DNA from: Chaetoderma sp. LZ-2023a
Taxonomy: Eukaryota; Mollusca; Caudofoveata; Chaetodermatida; Chaetodermatidae
Assembly (NCBI GenBank): GCA_034401795.1
Contig: CM067370.1
Coordinates: forward strand, 104,849,387 to 104,913,386
Reading direction: 5' to 3'
DNA length: 64,000 nucleotides
This document shows positions 1 through 11,119 of this stretch, piece by piece; the stretch's first letter is position 1, and each line of letters starts with the position of its first letter. A model generated the notes under the pieces. It was not told where the DNA came from. It did not search any database and worked only from the letters and a program-made list of their open reading frames with translations. The position numbers were made by a program, and so were the translations under genes.

Positions 1-49
1 ACAGCACACTCTTATCAGCCAAAAGTGGCCTCTGCAGTTGGGTTTGAGA

Positions 50-182
50 AATGTCCATTTGCAGACCAAGAGAAGACAATTTTCCAAAATTTACGACTGG
101 AATGACTGGCGCGATAGCCGAGCAATTAATTCCAGTGGTCAATTTTCAAAAATAGTCTTCTCTTGGTCTGCAAATTGACATA
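50..182. repeat. Family A hairpin (foldback) element, copy 1
   Basis: An inverted repeat whose arms are read from the 'gtccatttgcagaccaaga' box on the left and its reverse complement 'tcttggtctgcaaat' on the right. The tip lies around the 'ggaatgactgg' box near 100-150. The same arms recur at 1311-1443, 1786-1950, 15160-15315 and 16790-16990, so this is an interspersed MITE-like family and not a chance palindrome. There is no coding capacity. From about 185 to 640 I see only low-complexity 'aaaaatgtac' copies and short 'gacaggtg' / 'aaagaaccacc' boxes in opposite orientations. Confidence 0.8.
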
Positions 183-647
183 TTCTTTGAAAAAAAATGT
201 ACATTTTCTTGAAAAATGTACATTTTCTTGAAAAATGTAAAGCTTAAAGGGGTTTAACCCGCCTTATGGAGCACTAATGACAGGTGGTCTCTTAACACAG
301 GTGTCTCACTATATGATACGTATTTAGGGACCACAAGATGGCGGTTCCTTCAGACAGATGTCTCAAGGTACCACAGTCATTTGACCCCACAGACAGGTGG
401 TTTCCAGGACAGGTGTAATTGTACACTTAAGCGATCACCTCTCTTTCGGAGCCAGAATGTGGTAGTTCTTTAAGACAGGTGAGCAAAAGGCCAGATGCCT
501 CAAAGAACCACCTTCATTTTGTCTCCAAAAGTTATTGTCACATAGGCTTATCAAGTGGTTTGTATTAAGAGATCGCTTGTCTATATAGGGATCCAATTCT
601 AGCTAAGTCCCGCATACGTTTGAGTGTGTTCGGATGGATTTATATAC

Positions 648-850
648 TTTAGACTCTGAATTCCCAGAATCCCAATTTCAAGGTAACTCTACAGGTAAGT
701 TGTTGAATTGATTAAAACTAATATTACTCAGAACTGTTCCTACCTATGGCAACAACAGGTGCCAGTCAAAGTAGTTTCAAATATTCAACATAATGTTTAT
801 TAAATTGTACGTTCATCAACGACATACAATTCGTAAACTCGACGGACGTT
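648..850 (+). repeat. Family B MITE-like element, copy 1 (diverged)
   Basis: It carries the family order: 'gaattcccagaatcccaat', then 'ggtaactctacagg', a left hairpin arm 'gttgttgaat', a tip near 'cctatggcaacaac', the right arm 'gtttcaaatattcaaca', then 'tttattaaattgta' and 'gacatacaattcgta'. The same order recurs at least ten times in the window, some copies inverted. No protein is encoded. From 851 to 1075 I see nothing beyond short 'gacgtcat' boxes that also flank other family B copies. Confidence 0.75.
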
Positions 851-1077
851 TCAAGCTGTCGAGTTACAATGCGTCATTATGATTGTGACGCCAGCCGTAA
901 TTAATTATGACGTCATATACTTGAGTGACAGATCTCTAAAATCTCTCTGCTTCAGAAGGTGGGCGCTTACTCAATGTTTCGCCGTCAAATATTCACTTTC
1001 TATATAGGCCTATAGGAAAGAGGTTAACCCAATAACACCCACAGACCATAATAAAACATTCTTTAAGATGTGGTAAA

Positions 1078-1195
1078 TATTATGTTGAATATTCTGAAAC
1101 TAATTTGGCTGGAAGATGTTGCTTCCTATGGCAGCTCCCACCAAACTAGTTTCAAATTATTCTACAATTTTCCTGCGTAGCTGTCTTGAAATTGA
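1078..1195 (+). repeat. Family B MITE-like element, copy 2 (partial)
   Basis: A hairpin runs from 'gttgaatattctgaaact' to 'agtttcaaattattctac' with the tip at 'cctatggcagc', followed by 'gtcttgaaattgaga'. It lacks the gc-box part of the full family B units. Confidence 0.7.
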
Positions 1196-1310
1196 GACAC
1201 CGTGATTTTAAGTGTTAAAAGGTTAATCTACAAAGCATAGCCATTCTTAACAATGTTGAATCCTTTAACACCCAGGCCGGCCAAAATCAGATTCTTCAGT
1301 AGCCTTAAGA

Positions 1311-1443
1311 AATGTCCATCTGGAGGCCAAGAGAAGTATAATTTTGAAAATTTACCACTGGAATGACTGGCTTGATAACCGAGCCAGCCATTCTAGTTGG
1401 ACATTTTCAAAATAGTCTTCTGTTGATCTGCAAATGAACATTT
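1311..1443. repeat. Family A hairpin element, copy 2
   Basis: Arms 'aaatgtccatctggaggcc' and 'ctgcaaatgaacatttt' surround the tip 'gatgaccgag'-like stem 'gactggcttgataaccgag'. It is the same repeat as 50-182, with the right arm somewhat diverged. Confidence 0.8.
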
Positions 1444-1460
1444 TCTTTTTAATTTTTTTT

Positions 1461-1696
1461 GTTGTATTTGACGGTTAACGTGATAATAGTCCTCGATCGT
1501 TATGTGTGCACAATTCATCGTCAATACACCTTTCCCACATTGAGGGTTGATTTAGGTGAATCCCGCCGTAATTACGACAATGTGGGAAAGGTGTATTGAC
1601 GATGAATTGTGCACATAACGATCGAGTACTATTATCACGTTAACCGTCAAATATAACAACTGAGGGTTGATTTAGGTGAATCCCGCCGTAATTACG
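1461..1696. repeat. Near-perfect 82-bp palindrome with duplicated spacer
   Basis: Left arm 1461-1542 (begins 'gttgtatttgacggttaac') is repeated as its reverse complement at 1578-1660 with very few differences. The 35-bp spacer, beginning 'agggttgatttaggtgaat', appears again directly after the right arm (1661-1696). The order is therefore arm, spacer, inverted arm, spacer. This layout fits a recent foldback or template-switch duplication, or a young MITE with long terminal inverted repeats. No coding content. Confidence 0.85.
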
Positions 1697-1785
1697 TCAG
1701 AGTACCGCTGCTGGTTGGTAAAGTAAAAAAACAAGCAGTGGCCAGCATTGAGTTACTATTGCACTGAAAAACACCACAATATGAT

Positions 1786-1950
1786 TACTAAGCCGACCAA
1801 AACCGGTCTCTGCAATGGTCTTAAGGAAGGTCCATTTGCATGCCAATTGAAGACTAATTTCGTAAATTATCAGAAATGGTCTTCTCTTGGCCTGTAAATG
1901 GACATTCAATAAACAAATATTTTGATTTCTTGACCAGATTTAGGCAGCAA
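1786..1950. repeat. Family A hairpin element, copy 3 (tip deleted)
   Basis: Outer arms 'ggtccatttgcatgcca' and 'ggcctgtaaatggacattc' are kept, followed by the family 3' flank 'aataaacaaatattttga'. The central stem with the 'gaatgactgg' box is missing. The flanking 'ccgaccaaaaccggtc' also occurs beside copy 5. Confidence 0.7.
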
Positions 1951-2229
1951 ATGGTTAAAGGCTAATTTATTTATTTTTTTGACATCTTCATCTTCATCCC
2001 CACATCCTTTAGTATCTCGACTGTTGTTACATGTTTGACACCACATATATCAACAGTGATCGCTGAAAACTCTTATTCGAAATAAGATGCGACTTACTCA
2101 GACTATCGTTTTGCCAATGCCGTACAGTATGTATGCACAATTACTGCATTCTACAGCTGTAGTAGTAGTAGAAACATCCTACAGCCTGCAATCAGCCCTT
2201 CTTCGAGTCTGTCTGTCCATTCTTGACTT

Positions 2230-4360
2230 GACTGTACTGAGTCATGCTTTCTTGAGGTCACCTCGTAGCACGCTTAACAGATTTATGCAATGACGTCCTC
2301 TACTGGCTTTGTATTTGCTGGCTTTTAGTAGGGCGAATTTCAAGCCTCTCTGTGTTGGTCTCTTCTGGCCTCATTAGCACATGACCAAACATGGACCACC
2401 TTTGCTGGGAGACTTTTGCGGACAGCGACGATGTATTACACATCTTGTATAGTGATTGCATCGTTGGCAATTGTGCTGCCTGGCCATCGGTGTCCAGTGA
2501 TGATGCGTAGGTGTTTGCGATATCAGGCATTACTTTTGTCTAGAGCTGCCTTTGGAGCTGCCAAGCTGTCACAGTTATACAGCATCAAGGATAGTCTTCT
2601 TGTCAAGGGCATCTTTTATCTACGAATCTTGCAGCTAATGGGAGAAGTTCGTCATGAGGTTTCGCCGATAATACGTCTTTCAAAATTGTGTACAGTACGT
2701 GGTGTGTAGTTAGTAACTCTCAAGGCTCGGGCTGCCCGAAACATTTTGCGACAGTCATCCGTGGCAATGTTTTCATCTGCTACGGAATCCGCTTGCTGAA
2801 TAGCAAGATCTTTTTAGCGTTCGCTCATGTGGCGCAGAATTTTATTCCGTTCCTGGCGTGGTTTGGTGCAGTCTTTCCTTTGGCCACGTTGATAGATGTG
2901 CAGCCATAACGTGTTCTGCTCTGCTGATAGTTTTACTCCTTCAGGGTCATCCGTATACGTAGTTTGGTTGTTTTTTAGAACTCCTGTGATGCTGGTAGCT
3001 GATGATTCCATACATTTCAGTATTTGGTTAGGACTTCGTCTGGATCGGGGCTGACGTCGATGTCAGCTATTTGCTCCCCGAGGGCCTTTTCGTATGACAT
3101 TTGAGTGTCAGTGTCGCTAAATGAGCTTGGGTAGGTTGTAGGCGACTCTACCCTCTTGCCTGATATGGCGGTTATGCATTAGGTAGAGATGGTGCATCTG
3201 AATGCGTGTAACGACAGCCTTACGATCAGAATTGAGGTATGCACCTAAATAGGAACGAGCATCCTGAAGTAGGAGTTTTGTGTCTGTTTTGCATAGTATA
3301 AAGTATATTTGGTTGAAGACAGCTGATGTCGCCTTAGAGTCTTTCGTGGCTTTGCTATCAGCAATGTGTCCTGTTCGTGTTGTCCGGTGACGACATGGGT
3401 GTTTGAAACCCGTATTTGTAGCAAATAGGCCATTGGAACTAAGGAATGCCACCAGTATACTCCATTGTTTTCAGTTTACCAAGCTTGGAGATGAAATCCC
3501 CACACACGAACAGTTGCCATCTGGCTGGGATTATAATGGCAGAGCTCAGCTCTTTATAAAAGAAATCTAATATTGCTGGATTCTCTTTGGCTTCTACGGT
3601 AGTTGGACCATATGCGTTGGCTATGCGACACTTAGTGGTGGTACGTTTTCGCATTGGTATAGCCAGGGCTATGAGTGCAACGTGATCACTGATGTATAAA
3701 AAAAACTAATGGCATGACCCAAGAGCTTTGGTCCGATTAAGAAGCCTAAACCCCGGTATGTTGCCTGTTTTTGCTCCATTAGTACTAGCTTATGGCCTAT
3801 TTCAAGTTGCTGCTCTGAGTGGGTAGCTACCTTAATCTATTGAATGCATGTAATATCGATGTTATGATGTTATGCTATTTACAGTCTGCCCCTAAGGCGT
3901 ACAGGCATGAACAAAACACTAGGTTCAATCTGGATAGATCTTTGCCACCCTTTATACCTGGTTGGAGGTCTCCCAATGTTCGAATTTGCTGGGATCGTTT
4001 TATATAAGCATTGCCAAAGGCCATGCCATTAAGTGATTGCTGGATCTTCATACAGCTTGTTTAGCCAAGTTGCAGGTGATCCCGTCCTTATTTGTTGCAG
4101 TTCGTTCGGTGGCCAACGTGGACATCTCGTCATTGAAATGATTGCGTTGTTGAAACCAATCAAAGATTCTCTCCGTATCTGCTTACTCTCGATTTCACTT
4201 AGATTTTCCAAGTTCTGCCAATTTGTTAGACTAGCCACTACCTTATGAAGAACCGCCCAGCTACCATAAAGCCATTGATGCTTAACGCCTTCAGCTAAGC
4301 CACGTGTGTCCGACCTCCTCGGGCTTTCACTAATTCCACAAGAACGTGCTCTATGCACAA
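2230..4360 (-). mobile_element. Decayed LINE (non-LTR retrotransposon), copy 1
   Basis: On the minus strand, broken frames show two recognisable LINE parts. At 3439-3790 there is an exonuclease/endonuclease/phosphatase-like endonuclease remnant with 'ANAYGPT' and, further on, 'VCGDFISKLG', matching the GDFN block of the family. At 2300-2530 there is a C-terminal 'QRWSMFGHVLMRPEET' block typical of the tail after the reverse transcriptase. No intact reverse transcriptase core is seen between them, so this copy looks internally deleted. The stretch 2240-2920 matches 19640-20930 at base level, so both are copies of one family. The 4029-4358 minus-strand frame may be the N-terminal part, but I cannot identify a domain in it. 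Many stops: a pseudogene. Confidence 0.65.
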
Positions 4361-4439
4361 GTCAGTCCACAACCCAGCCGAATGTTTGTCAATCCTGTGG
4401 ACTGCATGGTGACGTTTAGAATTTTTTTTAGCTGCATGT

Positions 4440-4552
4440 AGGAGTTCTGGTCGGTCGGACGGACGGACGGACTTATGGATGGATGGACGGTCGGTTGGTC
4501 TGTCGGTCAGATGGACGGACGGACGGACGGATGGATGGACGGACAGACAGTC
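4440..4552. repeat. GGAC/GGAT-rich minisatellite
   Basis: Imperfect tandem 'ggacggacggac', 'ggatggatgg' and 'ggtcggtc' units. The same type of tract closes family C repeats elsewhere (13030-13080, 55960-56000, 60380-60420), so this may be the remnant end of such a repeat. Confidence 0.7.
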
Positions 4553-5774
4553 ACAAGAGCTTATTCTGGATGTATCTAAAAATACTGATTAAATTTTGCT
4601 CAAATCTTAACATGTCGAAGCACTGTGCAAAAGGATTTCCAAACGTTGGCCGTGATCCGGATAAGAGAACCTGGATTCGGATAGGATCATATTCTGGATC
4701 TGTGGATATCTCGGAAACTGCTTTTCTGATTTGGCTGAGATTTTAATACATGGAGGTATGTGACCATACACTAGGATTACACAACCTTTATGTGATAAAA
4801 AATCGGGAAAATCCGAAGAAATTCGGAACCCGTAGTAACCAAGATTCTATGGACCTTGTTGTTAGTGTGTTGGTTTAGGAGATCTCGCATCAGCTGTAGG
4901 TAAAATATAGTACTTTTGGCATAATTATTATGTTGTGAGATGTCTTTCCTAGTCGCAGAGCTCTCGCATCGCATGAAGTGCTTGATAAAGTTGATGAAGC
5001 GCAGATTCAGAATTCAAGACTTGGCCGTGCGTGACTCATTTTCTTAATTTGTTTTGTGTTTAGGAATGCATTCATCTAAATAATGCTGCCAGTTGTTTAA
5101 GATCATAAATCTCATTGACTGGAATAGAATCATCTTCGACAACCTGGCAAACGAATTCTTCCAGTTTGTTCAGCTGATGTACGGTTAATTTATCCGTGTT
5201 TTGTAAAGATTCAGAATTGAAGAGTTCGTCGTGAAATGATTAACCTCCAGGGATCATCTTCTGGCGTCTTGTATGCCCTAAGATCGCAATTCTATCGAGA
5301 TCCATCTTATGCGGATGTTTTAACTCGCAAATTTCCCTATTATCACAGGAAACTATTTTGATCGTAATTGAAGTAAATGTTCTGCAAAAAGACAAACATT
5401 AGAAAATATTTAATGTGGCGACCGCGTAAAGAATTTGCATCACGCGCTATCGATCAGGCCTCCCATTCTATAACATTCGGCATATTAGTGAGTAAACATT
5501 GGCAGGAATTGAAAGCATTAGAGTTTGCCCCAGGGTCGCCCCAAAATGGGCTCAAGCTAGTAGTCTATTTTGTTCGGTATTTATTACAAATATTTTCGAG
5601 CAGCTAAAACTTACAACGGACGGCAAAGGTCTAGTACCTGCCAGCAAAGAGAACTTACAATTGTTATGCATAATGAAAAGGTGTCTAATGAAAATCCGTC
5701 TGCCCTTTAATGGACTAGATTGATGAAGAAATTGAAATTGTTTGATTAGTAAATGTACAATTGAGGAATCCAGT
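4553..5774. other. No gene recognised
   Basis: AT-rich sequence with short frames only. I see no splice-bounded conserved exon, RNA gene or clear repeat unit here. Confidence 0.4.
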
Positions 5775-6065
5775 TTTAGCTATGCCCCGCCCATTTTTAG
5801 ATAAGCTCCGCCAACACCTCGTCATGTTGGGATCGATCGATGCCTGAACTCCCTGACTATCAATTTCCAGAAAACTATACAGGCAAGCTGTTGAATATTA
5901 TGAAACTAATATCACTGGGTGCTGTTGCTGGCTCTGCCTTATTAAATAGTAAAGACATACAATTCGGACAACAACGCTTAGTCCGTCATCAATTATGGGT
6001 TCATGACGAACTTATCTACGGCATTCGTGACGTAATTGATTATGACGTCAGACTACGCGTCACGT
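5775..6065 (+). repeat. Family B MITE-like element, copy 3
   Basis: Full-type unit: gc-box segment 'ccccgcccatttttagata', then 'gttgggatcgatcgatg', 'tcaatttccagaaaact', the left hairpin arm 'gctgttgaatattatgaaa', a truncated tip, and the 3' part 'gacatacaattcgga' with 'gacgt' boxes. The right hairpin arm is largely deleted. 6066-6380 holds a further degenerate scrap of family A around 6130-6240 and nothing else that I recognise. Confidence 0.7.
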
Positions 6066-6381
6066 AGTTGCTTATGATGTCATATGATTGATGGATAAAA
6101 TGGAATCCTCCATTGCAAATAATTAGATTATTTTTGGAAATTACCACGGGAATGTCTGTCTCCGTTATTTAGAAATAAAGTCGTGGTCTCTTGCGCTGCA
6201 AATTGTCATGCCCACCGTAAAGGCCGGTTTTGACTTGGATAATACAGGGTAGACCAGCCATCATCTCCCGTAAGGCATATGTCACGTGTCATAATACCAG
6301 CCGTTTAGAACCAATTTTGACCTCTAATGTGGCCGAATGTGATGTGTAGTAAGACAATTCATTCACATATCCTTGTATTAT

Positions 6382-6437
6382 ATTCATTCATTCATTCATT
6401 CATTCATTCATTCATTCATTCATTCATTCATTCATTC
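6382..6437. repeat. (TTCA)n microsatellite
   Basis: An uninterrupted tetranucleotide run of about 14 units, ending 24 bp before the start codon of the CD225 gene. It is likely to be length-polymorphic. Confidence 0.95.
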
Positions 6438-6460
6438 GTCTATTTATAGAAACATTGATC

Positions 6461-7579
6461 ATGCAACCAGTTAGTCACGTGGAGACAGGGGAACCACCAC
6501 CATACACAGAAACTACATCTGCCGTAGGGCCACGATACGCATCATGCATCTGGCCTGCTCGCCAAAATATGTCAAATCTTGAAAAGAGGTTATCATTTGT
6601 GTACACGCCAATAGAAAGGAGCGTATCACTCGTGTACCCGCCACAGGAAGATGACTACCCAATAAAGCCCGGGTGCTTTGACATAGCTAGCAATAGACAT
6701 TGCTTATCATTGCAAATGTCGAGCAGAAGCTCTATACCATCCATTCATCATTGTTCTAATAGCGCGCGTGTACATGATGCTACAGTGATATCGAGAGAGC
6801 AGGAAGTCGTACATATGTATTCTGCTGATGACGAGCCAAGTGCCCCAAGATCCGCTGACCACAGGCCATTTCAAATGAGAGGTAGAAATCCCCCAACTCC
6901 AACGAACTCAGAAATGTACTATAGCGAAACCTGTGACGCACGCAGCAACAATCCTGCAATGCCCAAACGTTTAAGTACATTCTCAATTAACGACGGTTTT
7001 AGACCGGATGAGGAAGATATGTCTATGTGCAATAGGAACTTGGCTATTTCAGAAAATCTACCAATAACCCTCCCAAACTCTGAGCTGTCGATTGACACGT
7101 CAGATGATCTACAATCATCTAATTCAATTCAAGCAGAAAGTACGTGTGATGGGCACTATCATCGTGAATGCAATTTAGCGGCGTCAGGTCCACATACAAA
7201 TTCAAATGAACTCATAGTTGACCAACAGGCTTTACAGTCAGAGCACATACGTGCAACACGTGCGTGCGCATCTCGAGTCTCTTCTTCATCACAAGAGTTC
7301 GGTGGGTATGCGCGTGCAATTAGATGTTGTCACGTGCATTGTAATGACCACATGTATGAAAACATAGGGACCATAAATTGTAACATAGCAGATGTTCACC
7401 AAGACTGTGCGCTATTCCTGAGCTCTGAAACTCCCGCTCTGTGTCAGCAAAGATGCCATGCTGTTGTTCCGGAGGTGTTTCATAATCTGGAACAGGAACA
7501 CACCCACGATAGTTGTACTTTCCATGACGCAACACATGTTCGACAGCACAGTATGCACAATTCTCCACTTGCAGTACGG
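6461..7579 (+). CDS. CD225/dispanin (IFITM-like) membrane protein, exon 1
   Basis: First coding exon of a three-exon gene (with 8847-8978 and 9951-10100; 466 residues in total). It encodes a 373-residue, Ser/His/Cys/Asn-rich, probably disordered cytosolic N-terminus. Visible motifs are PPPY at residues 12-15 (a WW-domain ligand, as bound by NEDD4-type ubiquitin ligases) and PSAP at about 126-129 (the type bound by TSG101/ESCRT-I). I chose the ATG at 6461. An in-frame TTG lies at 6455, and a 'tttatag' acceptor-like site at 6443-6449 suggests an upstream 5'-UTR intron. The exon ends 'gtacgg' before 'gtatga' at 7580, phase 0, matching the next exon. CD225 proteins are small two-pass proteins of plasma and endosomal membranes that act in trafficking and fusion control. 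The long N-terminus is much longer than in IFITMs and more like PRRT-type members. The exact function of this protein is unknown. Confidence 0.75.
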
Positions 7580-7619
7580 GTATGAATATGTATACATGCA
7601 TTATGTTAGCATTGCAACG

Positions 7620-7795
7620 GAGCGATCCATTTCTAGATATGCCCGCCCATTTCTAGCTAAGCACCGCCCATGCTGTGTGCGTTGGGATTAACTATTTATA
7701 TACGTTAAATCCTGAATTCCCAGAATCTCAATTTTACGGTAACTATACAGGTAAGCTGTTGAATATTTTGAAATTAATTTGACTGCGACTTTTCA
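7620..7795 (+). repeat. Family B MITE-like element, copy 4 (intronic, truncated)
   Basis: gc-box segment 'gcccgcccatttctagcta', 'tgaattcccagaatctcaa', 'aactatacaggtaagctgt' and the left hairpin arm 'gaatattttgaaattaatt'. The right arm is lost. It lies in intron 1 of the CD225 gene. Confidence 0.75.
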
Positions 7796-8014
7796 ATGTT
7801 CAAGGCGGAGCTACTAGATACGGCTCTATGCAGTGTGACGCCAGCCTTCATATTTATGACGTCATAATAAATTACGTCACATCTTGGCTGACGTGACAAT
7901 TATAACGACGTTTTAATGACATATTATAACTCCGTCATGAAGCTGGAAATGTCCGTTTAGTCTACGAATTGTCTATCTTTGATGAATTTACAATTGGATA
8001 AACATTCATAGTAA

Positions 8015-8215
8015 TAGTAATTCTTAGGCAGCAACAACACCCAGTCAACTTAGTTTCAAAATATTCAACAACGTGCCTGTATAGTTGCATTGAAATTGGC
8101 ATTCTGGGAATTCATGTTCAAAGTAGATTTAAGTGGATCGCAAGATTCGCAACACACGCAATAAAATAGGCGGGGCTTAACTAGAAATGGGCGTGGTCTA
8201 TCTAGAAACGGACCT
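8015..8215 (-). repeat. Family B MITE-like element, copy 5 (intronic, inverted)
   Basis: It reads in the opposite sense: 'cagtcaacttagtttcaaa', 'atattcaacaacgtgcctg', 'attctgggaattcatg' and gc-boxes 'ggcggggcttaactagaaa'. It forms a long inverted pair with copy 4 in the same intron. Confidence 0.75.
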
Positions 8216-8846
8216 CTCAGTTGTATTAGTGATACTATATACACTCTATGAATGTCAAAGTAGTTGCTGCTTGTATCTTCAGAGTTGTATACAATCAACT
8301 GCATTGTTATTGTGTGCTGATAAAGTCAAGACAAATGTTACATTTAAACTTTCTATTGATTTGTGTATCATGTTGGTACTTTAGATGTCATTATCTCACC
8401 ACATGTTTACTTTGACTATTTCAAAATCATAACGGAGTAATAATAGGCTTAACTTTTATCAGGATGGTAAAAACACAAATTCGGTCAACAAGTGCATTTG
8501 ATGATAATTGGTCGGTCATCTTAGCCAACCTTACTATGGAATACTCCGCCAGAAAGTTTTTAACTGTCTTTTAGAAAACAAGTATGCTGGTTGCTTTTAC
8601 TATGCGTGTTGAACTAAATTTAAAAAAAATCATATTTGCCTCCAGATTATAGGGAAATAAATGTTGCACTTAATTATTGCCCTGATGACATCACAATAAT
8701 ATTCCTGCTATGCGTATTTCCAAGTATGCAACTCTCAACGGAAAGATTGAGATCTGTGAATTCTTACATTCCCACTGAGCCCTTCTTGGAGATTTTCGTC
8801 AGACGTAGACTTACTATGCAAAATTGTTTTATTCTTTTACTTTTAG

Positions 8847-8978
8847 CCACAGCCTGTGATTTCAACCAGCAACGTGGAGTGTTCTGAACCCCCGGACGAT
8901 CACCACATCCTAGCATTACTCGTCACTATCTGCTGTTTCCCTCCAACAGGAGCGCTTGCAATTAGGCGTTCAAAACAG
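8847..8978 (+). CDS. CD225 gene, exon 2 (intramembrane segment)
   Basis: 132 bp, phase 0 at both ends, flanked by a pyrimidine tract ending 'cttttag' and a donor 'gtacat'. It encodes 44 residues, including 'DDHHILALLVTICCFPPTG' and then 'ALAIRRSKQ'. This is the first half of the CD225 domain. In the family the CC pair is a palmitoylation site and the Pro/Gly turn ends the first membrane segment. Neither neighbouring exon alone would make a complete domain, so the three-exon model is supported by domain completion. Confidence 0.85.
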
Positions 8979-9029
8979 GTACATATGTTCAACACCACGT
9001 GACATAGTTATTTCTTCAGCCTTACCCAC

Positions 9030-9430
9030 CGGGAATTAGCTAGAAATGGGCGGGACATAGCTAGAAATTGATCCCCCACTCCATTGTGAAATGCATTAGT
9101 ACGTGATGATAGGCCGATTGATGTCACAATAGAGGAATCCAGTTTATTGATCAATAATATGACGTCATAATGAACAACGGCACATGTAGTCTGACGTCAT
9201 AACCAATTACACCATGAATGGCGTGATTTATCCCGTCAAGTTGTATGAATTGAATGTCTTTACTATTTATTAACATACTGTTGAATATTTTGAAACTACT
9301 TTGACTTGGGGGGCTGTTGTTGCCCTAGGAAATTTTTCTGGAAATTGAGATTCAGAGAGTGCGGGCATTGATTGATCCCTACATGGGGAAAAGCGTGGGT
9401 GGCGAGGTATAGCTAAAACTGGATTCATCC
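9030..9430 (-). repeat. Family B fragments, copy 6 (intronic)
   Basis: gc-box sequence 'gggcgggacatagctagaa' at about 9045, then 'gtctttactatttatta', 'ctgttgaatattttgaaac' and 'ttctggaaattgagattc' at 9255-9350. Parts are scrambled relative to the full unit, as if two copies overlap. Confidence 0.6.
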
Positions 9431-9644
9431 ATTGCCCTGCTAATTCCTGTACCTGGGTATATGGGTTCATCCTGGATACTGGACAAAGTTTCCTCTAATT
9501 AATGAATATTTTCTGCGCTCCGCAAGGTACCAAAGAGGGTTCCAATTTGTCAATCAAGTGTCTGAAAAGTAAATTACTTCACGTGTTAGCTGACGTCATA
9601 ATCATAATGACGTATGCGTTGTCACGGAAATCTGAAAGACTATC

Positions 9645-9925
9645 ACGAAGTGTACAAATTGTATGTCTTTGATGAATTTACAATTTAATCAACATTCAGC
9701 TGAATATTTTGAAAATAATTTGACCGAAGACTGCTGATGGAATAGGGAGCAATATCCGCCAGTGCAATTAGTTTCAAAATATTCAACAGTTTACCACTAT
9801 ATTTACCGTGAAATTTAGATTCTGGGAATTCAGGTTTCAAAGTTTCAAATCGATTTCAACACTTGTAAAAAAGTGGGCGGAGCTTAGTTAGAAATGGGCG
9901 GGGCATAGTTAGAAGTGGATCCTTC
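9645..9925 (-). repeat. Family B MITE-like element, copy 7 (intronic, near full length)
   Basis: Order: 'attgtatgtctttgatgaa', left arm 'ctgaatattttgaaaataa', tip, right arm 'agtttcaaaatattcaaca', 'gattctgggaattcagg', then 'gggcggagcttagttagaa' and 'gggcggggcatagttagaa'. It ends about 25 bp before the exon 3 acceptor, so the 3' end of intron 2 has been largely replaced by repeat. Confidence 0.8.
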
Positions 9926-9950
9926 TATTACCGTTATCTGTTCTTTTCAG

Positions 9951-10100
9951 TGTCGTGTAGCAATGGCTCACGGAGACATGGCCAGCGCTCGAAAGGGGTC
10001 AAAATCTGCTTGGACTCTAATCTTGGTCAGCGTTGGAATGGGATTATCTCTACTGGTCACTGCTATCATCGCCATTGTAGCCGTGTTTGCTTTGACCTAG
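9951..10100 (+). CDS. CD225 gene, terminal exon 3
   Basis: Preceded by the acceptor 'ttcttttcag'. It reads 'CRVAMAHGDMASARKGSKSA' and then a 28-residue hydrophobic segment, ending FALT and TAG. This is the conserved intracellular loop ('GD...A...S..A') and C-terminal transmembrane helix of CD225 proteins. The protein stops directly after the helix, so almost no tail is exposed. The two introns (7580-8846 and 8979-9950) are filled by family B repeats. I saw no AATAAA close downstream; an ATTAAA lies near 10696. Confidence 0.88.
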   Translation, partial: CRVAMAHGDMASARKGSKSAWTLILVSVGMGLSLLVTAIIAIVAVFALT

Positions 10101-10164
10101 GATGACTGACTCTACAAGATGATATCAGCGAAAGCTTAGCCACTTCAGTACACACTCATTGAGC

Positions 10165-10425
10165 AACATAATTAGGAGTCAACTTCACATCCGAATAAGG
10201 AACTCGGAATTGGGAATAAGGAGACAGTTTCGCGCCATAATAGGTAACTAGGAATTGGGAATAAGGAGCCACCTTCACATCCGGATAAGGAACTCAGAAT
10301 TTGGAATAAGGACAAAACTCCACGCCATAATAAGTAACCAGGAATTGGGAATAAGGAGCCACCTTCACATCCGAATAAGGAACTCGGAATTGGGAATAAG
10401 GAGTAAACTTCACATTCTGAAACTG
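10165..10425 (+). repeat. Tandem repeat of alternating ~50-bp units
   Basis: Two related half-units alternate. One carries 'cttcacatccgaataagga', the other 'cgccataataggtaac', and both end 'ggaattgggaataagga'. About five half-units are present. It sits 65 bp after the CD225 stop codon and so would lie in the 3' UTR if the transcript extends this far. Confidence 0.85.
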
Positions 10426-10429
10426 GGAA

Positions 10430-11119
10430 TGGACCACTCCATTTTAGTTATGCCGCACCTATTTCTAGCTAATCTCCACCTACACCGCGCTCGTGTTGGG
10501 ATAGAACGATCTCTGAACTAGAGAGAATCTACTAACTGTAGATTGAGGCGTATATAGCCCAGACATATAGCGTGGGTGAGTGAAACAGACACTAGGGTGA
10601 AATTTTTCAAATTACTAAATATTTACTGCAAATACAACTGCAAAGTACGTAGTAGTAGATGGTAGTGTAAATGTTTATTCGCTAATATATTCTTGATTAA
10701 ACAGAAACCATATGTATACTTTTATTCTTTCATTATAAAATGCTTCATAGCAGCACTCTTCTTACAATTACTAATTTATTCACTAAATGGTGAGCATTAC
10801 AAAATTAATAACATAATATTAACACATACCCCAGGTAGTTGCACCTTGGTATAGAAAATAGCTGGTTATTATCAAGGAAAATTTATTTTCTCACGAATAT
10901 GATTGCCTCGAATATGATTGGCTCGATAACAAACAATGATATAAGATGAAATATACAAAGAGAAATTACACCAAGCAATATATACCTGTCTATAACGTGG
11001 ACATCCCTCGCTAGCCAATGGGATAGTGGTTCGTTAATACGTGCGGTTGTTGCATAGTAATTATAATGAATCATCCACTATCAGTTGTCACCACAAAGGT
11101 ATTTACCATCGCAATGGAC
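10430..11119. other. Family B scrap, then AT-rich sequence without a gene
   Basis: 10435-10520 carries the gc-box part of family B ('atttctagctaatctcc', 'gttgggatagaacgatc'). The remainder is AT-rich with no recognised exon or RNA gene. Confidence 0.5.

Noticed and set aside
4029..4358. 109-residue minus-strand frame considered as an independent gene
   Set aside because: It sits directly upstream of the LINE endonuclease remnant in the same orientation and has no recognisable domain. It is most likely part of that relic.
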